Below, piece after piece: positions 6,485 through 12,022 of a stretch of DNA of 12,022 bases (position 1 is its first letter; each line of letters begins with the position of its first letter). The translations under genes were made by a program, and so were the position numbers. This DNA is from Lachnospiraceae bacterium. Its GTDB lineage: Bacteria; Bacillota; Clostridia; Lachnospirales; Lachnospiraceae. The stretch lies in assembly GCA_014804185.1 (NCBI GenBank), contig JAAVAG010000127.1, positions 1 to 12,022 of the forward strand, written 5' to 3'. The notes beneath the pieces were generated by a model that saw nothing but the letters and a program-made list of their open reading frames with translations, was not told the DNA's origin and made no database searches.

Positions 6485-7696
6485 TTATTCCGCCTCGTCT
6501 TCTCTGATCTTATCATACATGACCATCAGTTCACGTACATCCATCAGCCGCGGCACCGGGTACAGCGGATTGCTCTCCTTGTCCGCATGTGCCGCCATCT
6601 TCGGGATATCCTCCCTGCGAATGCCGCTGATCTTCTCAGGGATATTCATGGAACGGTTCATCTCTTTCACCCAATCTGTAAATATCCGGGAAGCGGCAGG
6701 ATCATCCGCATCCTCCGGCGCTATGCCGCACACCCGCGCCAGACGTCCGAGACGCTTCTCACAGCTTGGTCCGTACTCCTCCAGAAACCAGGGAAGAATC
6801 ACTGCGTTTGCCAGTCCGTGAGGAATTCCGTACCGTCCGCCCAGCGAGTGAGCGATTCCATGTACATACCCCACATAAGAACGGGTAAACGCTATCCCCG
6901 CACAGTACGCGGCGCGGAGCATGTTCTCACGGGCCTCGGCATCCCCGCCATTGTCATAGGCACGTTTCAGATTATCCCGGATCAGACACACCGCCTCCTC
7001 CGCCATTGCGCGTGTAAGCTTTGTCGTGCTGCCGCCGATATAGGCCTCCACCGCGTGAGTCAGCGCATCCATTCCTGTTGTGGAAGTGATCTGCCTGGGC
7101 AGGCCCGTGGTAACCCTATAATCCAAAACGGCGTATCGCGGTATCAGCATAAAGTCGTTGATGGGATATTTATGATGGGTGTCCGAATCGGTAATCACCG
7201 CCGCCAGCGTGGTCTCGCTTCCCGTCCCCGCCGTTGTGGGAACGGCGATCAGAAGCGGCAGCTTTTTATGTACTTTCAAAAGCCCCCTCATCTTCTGCAC
7301 AGACTGCCGCGGTTTAACAATCCTGGCTCCCGCCGCTTTCGCGCAGTCGATGGATGAACCTCCTCCGAATGCAATGATCGCACTGCACTGATGCTTCAGA
7401 TATACCTCCCGCGCTTCCTCCACATTATGAATGGTCGGATTCTGCACCACATTGTCATAGACAACATAGGAAATTTCCGCCGCCGCAAGCGCCTGTGTCA
7501 GTTCCTGTGTGAGCCCCAGCCCCGAAATTCCCTTATCTGTGACAATCAGCACGCTGGTATGTCCTTTTTCTGTCAAAATACGGGCAAGCTGCCCCATATC
7601 CTCCAGGATCTCCGGTTCACGGTACGGCAAAAACGGAATCGCGATCCGAAAACAAAACTGAAATGTTCTGCAGTACATTCTTCTGATAATATTCAT
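6485..7696 (-). CDS. Iron-containing (group III) alcohol dehydrogenase
   Basis: A 403-residue cytoplasmic NAD(P)H-dependent alcohol/aldehyde oxidoreductase of the Fe-ADH family. The nucleotide-binding motif GGGSSIDCAKA is at 111-121, followed by TTAGTGSETT (154-163). The four metal ligands are all present: Asp210 and His214 in GMDALTHAVEAY, His283 in GIAHSLGG and His293 in IPHGLANAV. The length and motif spacing are normal. I chose the ATG at 7696 because GGGAG lies 7 nt upstream; an in-frame ATG six codons earlier (7714) has no ribosome binding site. It is the first gene of the unit, transcribed from the promoter at 7738-7766 and followed at once by an aldehyde dehydrogenase. The two together suggest fermentative or detoxifying conversion of an aldehyde. 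Specificity (butanol, propanediol or longer-chain) is not decidable here. Confidence 0.94.
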   Translation of the reverse strand: MNIIRRMYCRTFQFCFRIAIPFLPYREPEILEDMGQLARILTEKGHTSVLIVTDKGISGLGLTQELTQALAAAEISYVVYDNVVQNPTIHNVEEAREVYLKHQCSAIIAFGGGSSIDCAKAAGARIVKPRQSVQKMRGLLKVHKKLPLLIAVPTTAGTGSETTLAAVITDSDTHHKYPINDFMLIPRYAVLDYRVTTGLPRQITSTTGMDALTHAVEAYIGGSTTKLTRAMAEEAVCLIRDNLKRAYDNGGDAEARENMLRAAYCAGIAFTRSYVGYVHGIAHSLGGRYGIPHGLANAVILPWFLEEYGPSCEKRLGRLARVCGIAPEDADDPAASRIFTDWVKEMNRSMNIPEKISGIRREDIPKMAAHADKESNPLYPVPRLMDVRELMVMYDKIREDEAE

Positions 7697-7737
7697 CTGT
7701 CTGCTCCCTGTCATAGAGTGATTTTCATACTTTTTCT

Positions 7738-7766
7738 ATCCTAACACAGCAATATTGTTTTATCAA
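7738..7766 (-). promoter_or_regulatory. Promoter of the alcohol/aldehyde dehydrogenase unit
   Basis: On the minus strand TTGATA (7761-7766) and TAGGAT (7738-7743) are spaced exactly 17 bp apart. The start point would be near 7731, giving a leader of about 35 nt to the ATG at 7696. The -35 box lies about 15 bp beyond the U-tract of the upstream ROK terminator, so the units are well insulated. Confidence 0.75.
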
Positions 7767-7781
7767 GCATGTGAATCGCGC

Positions 7782-7845
7782 AAAAAAAGCCCCGGAAAGC
7801 CTCCCGCCTGCCACTGCACATGTGACAGGCGGGTATCCCGGGACT
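7782..7845 (-). terminator. Strong intrinsic terminator after the ROK kinase gene
   Basis: This is a long two-part hairpin read on the minus strand. The outer stem pairs AGTCCCGG with CCGGGGCT (8 bp, one G-U). The inner stem pairs CCCGCCTGTCA with TGGCAGGCGGG (11 bp, one G-U). Seven U residues follow directly (7782-7788). It starts 28 bp past the kinase stop codon. Confidence 0.93.
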
Positions 7846-7872
7846 TATATCCGTTTCCACGGAAACAGCGTT

Positions 7873-8745
7873 TTATCCCTGCAGCGCCAGCAGAGCAAGC
7901 TGCAGACATCCCATAATGCCCTGGTCATCCCCCAGGCTATACGGAACAATATAGCTGTCCAAATCTTCCAGTTCTTTTGTTTTTATGTATCCCGCCAGCA
8001 GTTCGCGGTATTTCTCACGAATCATAGGGTAAAGCTGCGTCTGATGCATCACGCCGCCGCCCAGAACAATGCGCCTGGGTGAATACACCATCGTATACGC
8101 CACCAGCGCCTGCGCAATATAATATGCCTCTATCTCCCAGACTTTCGGCTGATCGGCCAGTTCCGCCGCCTTTTTGCCCCAGCGTTCTTCAATGGCAGGC
8201 CCCGCCGCCAGACCCTCCAGACAGTTGTGATGGAAAGGACACTTTCCCGCATAGGTATCCTCCGGATGCTTGCGTACCAGAAGATGTCCCGCCTCCGGAT
8301 GCATCATGCCGTGCAGCAGGCTGCCGTTGATATAAACCCCCGCACCGATGCCCGTTCCAACCGTAAGATAAACACTGCAGTCCAGTCCTTTGCAGATGCC
8401 GAAAGTAGCTTCCCCCAGCGCAGACGCGTTCACATCCGTATCAAATCCCACCGGACAGCCCAGTTCCTTTTCAAACGCCCCTACAATATTATAGTTCTGC
8501 CACGGCAGCTTGGGCGTAGACGTGATATAACCGTATGTCTGTGATTTCCGATCCGGATCGATCGGTCCGAAACATCCGATTCCAAGCGCCTCAATCTGCT
8601 TGTCCTTAAAATAAGCGATCATCTCAGGCATCGTCTCTTCCGGAATTTTTGTAGGCATGGAAATTCTTTCAAACACTTTGCCTGTCTCATCACCGATGGC
8701 GCACACCATTTTTGTGCCCCCTGCTTCCAATGCTCCCAGTCTCAT
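7873..8745 (-). CDS. ROK-family sugar kinase, fructokinase-like
   Basis: A 290-residue cytoplasmic kinase that phosphorylates a hexose with ATP; fructose is the likeliest substrate by similarity to the ScrK/YdhR group. Landmarks are the phosphate loop EAGGTK (7-12), the catalytic aspartate Asp104 in FDTDVNASALGE, TVGTGIGAG (128-136) and the ROK zinc site His154, Cys169, His172, Cys175 (HPEAGH and KCPFHHNCLEG). The C-terminal RIVLGGGVM and SLGDDQGIMGCLQLA are also typical. I chose the ATG at 8745 because GAGGG lies just upstream and the homology begins at MRLGALEAGG; an ATG 13 codons earlier (8784) has no good ribosome binding site and would add an unusual tail. The gene stands alone between its promoter (8839-8867) and a strong terminator. 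Confidence 0.93.
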   Translation of the reverse strand: MRLGALEAGGTKMVCAIGDETGKVFERISMPTKIPEETMPEMIAYFKDKQIEALGIGCFGPIDPDRKSQTYGYITSTPKLPWQNYNIVGAFEKELGCPVGFDTDVNASALGEATFGICKGLDCSVYLTVGTGIGAGVYINGSLLHGMMHPEAGHLLVRKHPEDTYAGKCPFHHNCLEGLAAGPAIEERWGKKAAELADQPKVWEIEAYYIAQALVAYTMVYSPRRIVLGGGVMHQTQLYPMIREKYRELLAGYIKTKELEDLDSYIVPYSLGDDQGIMGCLQLALLALQG

Positions 8746-8838
8746 ATTTCCCTCGTTTCCGCGCATCTGCATTTCATCCGCCATACCACATTTTCCAAGC
8801 GGCTTACGGCTGCCGCGCTGTATATTTCAGTTAATAGA

Positions 8839-8867
8839 ATTGTACCACATCCGGACGCCAAAAGCAA
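8839..8867 (-). promoter_or_regulatory. Promoter of the ROK kinase gene
   Basis: On the minus strand TTGCTT (8862-8867) and TACAAT (8839-8844) are 17 bp apart. The start point would be near 8832, giving a leader of about 87 nt to the chosen ATG. I saw no obvious operator or catabolite-response palindrome. Confidence 0.72.
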
Positions 8868-8910
8868 AAAATATTCGCCCAGGCCCTCTGAAATCGGCCG
8901 AGGGTTGTTA

Positions 8911-8933
8911 AAATGTAACCGCCATCCGGTTAC
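8911..8933 (-). terminator. Probable weak terminator after the zinc-ribbon/TPR gene
   Basis: On the minus strand GTAACCG pairs with CGGTTAC (7 bp) around the loop GATGG, and ATTTTAAC follows. It starts 12 bp past the stop codon. On the plus strand the same stem is followed by TTTT, but no plus-strand gene ends here. A second small stem (CCCTC/GAGGG, 8883-8905) follows and may add to termination. Confidence 0.5.
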
Positions 8934-8944
8934 TTTTCGCCCCA

Positions 8945-10666
8945 TTACTGCCCTGTGTATGCATATTCATACATATACTCATAGGAATACCTGTCTCCGT
9001 CATACCACCATCCGGAACTGCTGCTCGTGACCGGATCGCCCAGTATGTTATAACTGTTGTACCACCACCTCTGAGCACTGCCGCCGCTATAGAATGTCCC
9101 CTGAACCTCCACCATATTTCCTCTCTCGTCATATAAAGTCAGTTCCGAGGCCGTTACCGCTCCGGTGCTGTCGTACCATGTAGCTTTTTGACTGCCGGAT
9201 TCTTCGAATGTATAAACGATCGCCGTGTTCTCCCGAAAATACTCGCCATATTCATCATAATAAATCACCAGCGTGTCGCACCTGACCAGCGTATCATTTT
9301 CATAAGTGTATGTATTTTCCGTCTCGGAATGGTATATCAGACTTCCGTTCGCGCTATAACCCATTAAATTCTCTTTTACCATTTTCCCCTGCGCATCCAG
9401 AGTCTCTTCCACTTCGAAGCGGGAAACCGCATTACCAAACTCATCATAATAGATACCGGTTCCTGTCATCGTAAGTCCGTCACCGCCGTATGCATATTCC
9501 GTGACGGAGTATACTGCTCCGCCGGAAAAATATATGGTCTCACGGGACAGTTTCCCCGCGGCGTCATACTCTGCTTTCGAGTACAGATTTCCATAATTGT
9601 AAATAAATCTCTGTGTGATCACGATGTTTTCCCGAAGATATGTCTCACGTTCCCGCAGCTGTGCGGAATCTGTGTCTTGTTCCCCATCCACCAGAGCCTG
9701 CACGGCCTCCGGATATTCCCCTTCTTCCAGCAATCGGTCTGATTTCGTCCGGTATACCCGTACTTTCTCTTCCTCCAGGGAAGCGTCCCCTGTTCTGGAA
9801 ATGCCGCGGTTGAGCACTATCAGTGCCTGTCCGTAATCCCCTGCCTGCAGGCTGGCATCAGCCATCAGGATATATATCCTGACTTTCTCCTGCTCCAGAG
9901 AAATATCCCCGGTATCTGACACCCCTATCTCCAGAACCTGCAGAGCCTGTTCATAGGCTCCGCTCTCCAGATAATACGCCTCCTCCGCCAGATACGCTCT
10001 CACTTTCTGGGCGGGAAGTTCCGCAGAATCTGTGTCCAGGATTCCCTGATCCAGTATGGTGTACGCCTGTCCATACTCTTTGCTTTCCATATAATACTGC
10101 GCCGCCCTCAGGTAAGTCTCCTCCAGCTTGCCGTCGATCTCAGGTTCCTGCCAGTTGGTTCTCCGATTGCCCCGGTTCAGCAGCTTTATGGCATCCGAAT
10201 ATGCATTTTTTGAAAGATATATATCGGCGGAACGCAGATATGGTTCCACCAGCCCGGCATTCAGCTTCAAAACTTCCGCATAGGACGCAAGCGCCTCCTC
10301 GTATTGTCCGTCCTCATAAAGCTTATCGGCCGCCGCCAGATTTTTGCCGCACTGATAGGTGTCGCCTGTAAAATACAGGATAACGCCCGTTATCCCGGCT
10401 GCCGCCAGTGCCACTGCCAGCAGCGCCGCGGCTGCAATCACAACTCTCTTCCCTTTCTTTCCGCCGCCCTTCTTTTTCGTTTTCTCCGCTTTCTTCTCTT
10501 TTTCCGTTTGTCCGACTATGGGCGGCACCTGCTGCACCGGCGTTTCCACCTGAACCATCCGCTGCACCACCGCTTCCGGCCCAACTGTCTGTTGTATTGG
10601 CGCGCCGCAATTTGCGCAAAACGCCGCTCCCTCTTTCAATTCTTTTCCGCATCGTCCACAGAACAT
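8945..10666 (-). CDS. Zinc-ribbon membrane protein with TPR-like repeats and YD-like tail
   Basis: A 573-residue protein of unknown function with a clear modular build. The N-terminus is a zinc ribbon with Cys3, Cys6, Cys17 and Cys20 (CGRCGKELKEGAAFCANCG). A flexible linker rich in Pro, Gln and then Lys runs to about residue 74, and one membrane helix spans about 75-99. Residues 105-342 hold TPR-like helical repeats. The last four are spaced by exactly 40 residues at the shared aromatic position: Tyr198 (KEYGQ), Tyr238 (AYEQ), Tyr278 (DYGQ), Tyr318 (EYPE). Each is followed by a D-T-G/D-S/D turn and, in two of them, EKVR-Y. The rest (350-573) is beta-rich and full of Tyr, Trp, Gly and Asp, with YDEFGN, YDEYGE and YDERGN units resembling YD/RHS or antigen-type repeats. 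The basic linker should keep the zinc ribbon inside and the repeats outside. The start has AAAAGGAG, and a strong promoter lies at 10762-10790. Confidence 0.85.
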   Translation of the reverse strand: MFCGRCGKELKEGAAFCANCGAPIQQTVGPEAVVQRMVQVETPVQQVPPIVGQTEKEKKAEKTKKKGGGKKGKRVVIAAAALLAVALAAAGITGVILYFTGDTYQCGKNLAAADKLYEDGQYEEALASYAEVLKLNAGLVEPYLRSADIYLSKNAYSDAIKLLNRGNRRTNWQEPEIDGKLEETYLRAAQYYMESKEYGQAYTILDQGILDTDSAELPAQKVRAYLAEEAYYLESGAYEQALQVLEIGVSDTGDISLEQEKVRIYILMADASLQAGDYGQALIVLNRGISRTGDASLEEEKVRVYRTKSDRLLEEGEYPEAVQALVDGEQDTDSAQLRERETYLRENIVITQRFIYNYGNLYSKAEYDAAGKLSRETIYFSGGAVYSVTEYAYGGDGLTMTGTGIYYDEFGNAVSRFEVEETLDAQGKMVKENLMGYSANGSLIYHSETENTYTYENDTLVRCDTLVIYYDEYGEYFRENTAIVYTFEESGSQKATWYDSTGAVTASELTLYDERGNMVEVQGTFYSGGSAQRWWYNSYNILGDPVTSSSSGWWYDGDRYSYEYMYEYAYTGQ

Positions 10667-10761
10667 AACTTCTCCTTTTCCTCCCGTCAGAAATCATCCC
10701 GCATGCGTCAAACGCCGTCACTCTTCACGAGCCAGCTTATAAAGCATCAGAAGCTATGTTG

Positions 10762-10790
10762 ATTTTATCGCTGTTCCGACGACCCGTCAA
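10762..10790 (-). promoter_or_regulatory. Promoter of the zinc-ribbon/TPR gene
   Basis: On the minus strand TTGACG (10785-10790) and TAAAAT (10762-10767) are spaced exactly 17 bp apart, one of the best promoter matches in the window. The start point would be near 10755, with a leader of about 90 nt. The -35 box lies close to the left edge of the AT-rich island. Confidence 0.72.
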
Positions 10791-10799
10791 TACAAATCC

Positions 10800-11120
10800 G
10801 GCAATATGCAACAGGGACAGCAATTTTCTATCCCATTCATTTGCGTCTTCTTCTGTCAAGTATAGACTAAACAGTTTCCGTAATTGTACAGCCAAGGATT
10901 TCCTTTACTTTCGGTACTCGGAATACTTGATTGGATTCAATGGAATCATAATCTTTCACAGATTTTCTTTTGTGCGGGTAAAAAATTTTTGTTTTGCAAT
11001 AGCTGCTTTTTATTTCTCTATTTCCGGCTTTATAATATCTAATTCCGGCTTTTCATTTTGTAAAGTTGGATTTTTCATGTCAAATGGTGAGTTTTCTTTT
11101 TCTTGCATATATTTTGATGC
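10800..11120. other. AT-rich stretch with degenerate coding fragments
   Basis: No intact gene is convincing here. On the minus strand three short fragments in different frames look more protein-like than the plus strand. One, about 11012-11107, begins MQEKENSPF and carries a repeated K-P-E unit encoded by a 10-bp direct repeat TTCCGGCTTT (11022-11031 and 11043-11052). One near 10878-10970 contains VFRVPKVKEILG, which faintly recalls an excisionase-like helix-turn-helix. One near 10730-10895 contains LTEEDANEWDRKLL. Stops interrupt all of them. Together with the low G/C this suggests the remains of one or more acquired genes, but I cannot identify a family. Confidence 0.4.
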
Positions 11121-11131
11121 TATGGCATAAT
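11103..11131 (+). promoter_or_regulatory. Promoter of the toxin-antitoxin locus
   Basis: TTGCAT (11103-11108) and CATAAT (11126-11131) are 17 bp apart on the plus strand, so transcription would begin near 11138, inside the palindrome at 11136-11150. TATAAG just downstream offers an alternative -10. Confidence 0.6.
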
Positions 11132-11135
11132 ATAA

Positions 11136-11150
11136 GTAAGAAATTCTTAC
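11136..11150. promoter_or_regulatory. Palindromic operator of the toxin-antitoxin locus
   Basis: GTAAGAA-A-TTCTTAC is a perfect 7-bp inverted repeat around a single central base, directly downstream of the -10 box and 11 bp before the AAGGAG ribosome binding site's core. Antitoxins of the AbrB/MazE type usually repress their own operon by binding such palindromes, so this is the likely autoregulatory site (inference). Being at the transcript's 5' end it cannot form a useful hairpin with so small a loop. Confidence 0.6.
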
Positions 11151-11169
11151 AAGAAAGGAGCCTATGTAA

Positions 11170-11436
11170 ATGAGTACGCAAATATTAACCGTTTCTTCCA
11201 AAGGCCAGATTTCTCTTCCAATTAGCATTCGAAAACTTCTGTCGATAGAGACTGGTGATAAACTGGTGGCATATACTTCAGGAGATGTTATCATGCTCAA
11301 AACTTTAAAACTTCCTTCTTACGAAGAATTTGAAGCCTCACTGGACGAAGCGCAAAAATGGGCAAAAACTGTTGGGTATAATGAAAACGATGTTAAGGAT
11401 ATTGTCAAATCGGTAAGAAAGAAGAAACAAGTATGA
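11170..11436 (+). CDS. AbrB/MazE/SpoVT-type antitoxin
   Basis: An 88-residue DNA-binding antitoxin. The AbrB swapped-hairpin domain is at residues 4-47 (TQILTVSSKGQISLPISIRK, then GDKLVAYTSGDVIML). The acidic/amphipathic C-terminal half (48-88) is the part that usually wraps and neutralises the partner toxin. AAGGAG lies 9 nt before the ATG. The intervening bases include ATGTAA, so the start is immediately preceded by an in-frame start-stop pair (11164-11169). The stop overlaps the toxin start as ATGA, so the two are translationally coupled. It lies in an AT-rich island unlike the flanking genes and on the opposite strand, both signs of horizontal transfer. It should repress its own promoter through the palindrome at 11136-11150. 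Confidence 0.9.
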   Translation: MSTQILTVSSKGQISLPISIRKLLSIETGDKLVAYTSGDVIMLKTLKLPSYEEFEASLDEAQKWAKTVGYNENDVKDIVKSVRKKKQV

Positions 11437-11840
11437 GAATTGTGATAGATACCAATGTCTTGATTTCTGGTGTGTTTTTTTGGCGGGTTTCCGAGAAAAA
11501 TTCTTAGTGCTGTTGTTGGTCAAAAGATAACAGCCTGTGCTACGACAGAAATTATTAACGAATACGAGGAAATTGTTCAGGAAATGATTAACAGAAAACA
11601 AGGGTACATCAATAGAGCGATTTTAAGTCCGCTAATCAAAGCTATGGAAATTATTGACCCTGTTACTCATGTTGAAATATGCCGCGACCCTGACGATAAC
11701 AAATTTCTGGAATGTGCAAAAGATTTCACGCCTTATATATTGTCAGCGGAGATAAAGACCTTCTTGTGCTTGAAAAATATGAAAACATACAAATTGTGAC
11801 AGCAAAGGACTTTTACGAAAAATATATCAAGATGAGATAA
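11433..11840 (+). pseudogene. PIN-domain toxin (COG1569-like), double frameshift
   Basis: This is the toxin partner, a predicted PIN-fold ribonuclease. The reading frame is broken twice. Frame 1 gives MRIVIDTNVLISGVFF and then stops at 11505-11507, because the T-tract 11475-11481 has seven T where six would continue as GGFPRKILSAVVG. The second frame covers the middle, including INEYEEI and CRDPDDNKFLECAKD. Near 11723-11727 one base seems missing, after which the first frame resumes as YIVSGDKDLLVLEKYENIQI and ends at TAA 11838-11840. The two changes cancel, and the joined product would be 135 residues, a normal length for the family. All usual PIN acidic residues survive: Asp6, the Glu of NEYEE, the Asp cluster in RDPDD and the Asp pair in SGDKD. 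As written it encodes only a 24-residue peptide and should be inactive. Sequencing error in homopolymers is a real alternative to gene decay. Confidence 0.85.
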
Positions 11841-11872
11841 AAAAGGAACAGAAAGTTTTGATTTTCTGTTCC
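11839..11872 (-). terminator. Intrinsic terminator of the right-end gene, overlapping the toxin stop
   Basis: GGAACAGAAA (11845-11854) pairs perfectly with TTTCTGTTCC (11863-11872) over 10 bp with an 8-nt loop. On the minus strand the stem is followed by six U residues (11839-11844), making a good terminator for the gene ending at 11914. On the plus strand only CCAATATTTCT follows, so it would work less well for the toxin transcript. The last two bases of the toxin stop codon lie in the tract. Confidence 0.8.
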
Positions 11873-11913
11873 CCAATATTTCTGTAACTTTGAAAGTTTA
11901 TCCTGGGCCGCGG

Positions 11914-12022
11914 CTACTCCGCCAGATACGTTCCCAGCACGCCCTTGATCTCTCTCACTGTCTCCTCCAACGATTTCTCCCCGGACAGATACGCCGGAAG
12001 CGCCTCCGCAATCTCATTTTCC
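11914..12022 (-). CDS. 3' end of a gene, probably an ABC sugar-transporter solute-binding protein
   Basis: The last 36 codons read ENEIAEALPAYLSGEKSLEE, then TVREIKGVLGTYLAE and a TAG stop. The pattern of an acidic helix, PAYLSGEKSLEE, a helix and a short Y-L-x-E end closely resembles the C-termini of extracellular solute-binding proteins of carbohydrate ABC transporters in Clostridia. That is recognition from a short stretch, and the bulk of the gene lies outside the window. It returns to the G/C-rich composition of the left part and is followed by the terminator at 11839-11872. Confidence 0.55.
   Translation of the reverse strand, partial: ENEIAEALPAYLSGEKSLEETVREIKGVLGTYLAE

Noticed and set aside
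8745..8784. An N-terminal extension of the ROK kinase by 13 residues
   Set aside because: No good ribosome binding site precedes the ATG at 8784, while GAGGG precedes 8745, where the family homology begins.
10756..11130. A 124-codon open frame on the plus strand
   Set aside because: It has no ribosome binding site, low-complexity Phe/Ser/Ile-rich content and no recognisable domain. Part of it is the reverse of the zinc-ribbon gene's promoter.
11010..11300. A 96-codon minus-strand frame
   Set aside because: Its first two thirds are antisense to the antitoxin and its promoter, so only the last part could be a gene remnant, listed as degenerate fragments instead.

Overview
This window looks like chromosome of an anaerobic Firmicute, most likely a gut Lachnospiraceae/Clostridia member. 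That is an inference from protein content (DUF4430 under a B12 riboswitch, receiver-less LytTR with a LiaF-like partner, short-type ProRS, ROK fructokinase, zinc-ribbon/TPR membrane protein), strong AGGAG-type ribosome binding sites and TTGNNN-17-TANNNT promoters. No marker names the species. Almost everything reads on the minus strand. The exception is an AT-rich plus-strand toxin-antitoxin locus near the right end.

Layout, left to right. At 1-900 a cobalamin riboswitch (641-822) with its own promoter (866-894) and an intrinsic terminator (539-570) controls a membrane-anchored DUF4430 protein (41-460) and the first codons of a following gene cut by the window edge. Two tandem near-palindromes (918-957) separate this unit from a translationally coupled LytTR regulator/LiaF-like membrane protein pair (958-2129). 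A perfect 11-bp hairpin at 2311-2343 ends the next unit. That unit reads, in transcription order: iron-type alcohol dehydrogenase (6485-7696), aldehyde dehydrogenase (5085-6461), secreted transglutaminase-like protein (3844-5034) and prolyl-tRNA synthetase (2368-3801). Gaps are only 23-50 nt and no terminator is visible between them, so transcription from the promoter at 7738-7766 could run through all four. A weak internal promoter precedes the transglutaminase gene.

Further right are a monocistronic ROK sugar kinase (7873-8745) with a clear promoter and strong terminator, and a large membrane protein (8945-10666) with an N-terminal zinc ribbon, one membrane helix, TPR-like repeats of exactly 40 residues and a tyrosine-rich tail with YD-like repeats.

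From about 10,800 to 11,880 the base composition drops (18 G/C of 60 at 11041-11100, against 36 of 60 at 5941-6000). This island holds degenerate minus-strand coding fragments and a plus-strand AbrB-type antitoxin/PIN-domain toxin pair with promoter and palindromic operator. The toxin gene carries two compensating one-base frameshifts. The window closes with the 3' end of a minus-strand gene resembling the C-terminus of a sugar ABC transporter solute-binding protein; its terminator overlaps the toxin stop codon.

No CRISPR array, tRNA, rRNA or intact insertion sequence was seen. The most noteworthy items are the frameshifted toxin with its operator, the zinc-ribbon/40-residue-repeat protein, and the paired palindromes upstream of the B12-regulated promoter. 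None can be called a new system from sequence alone.
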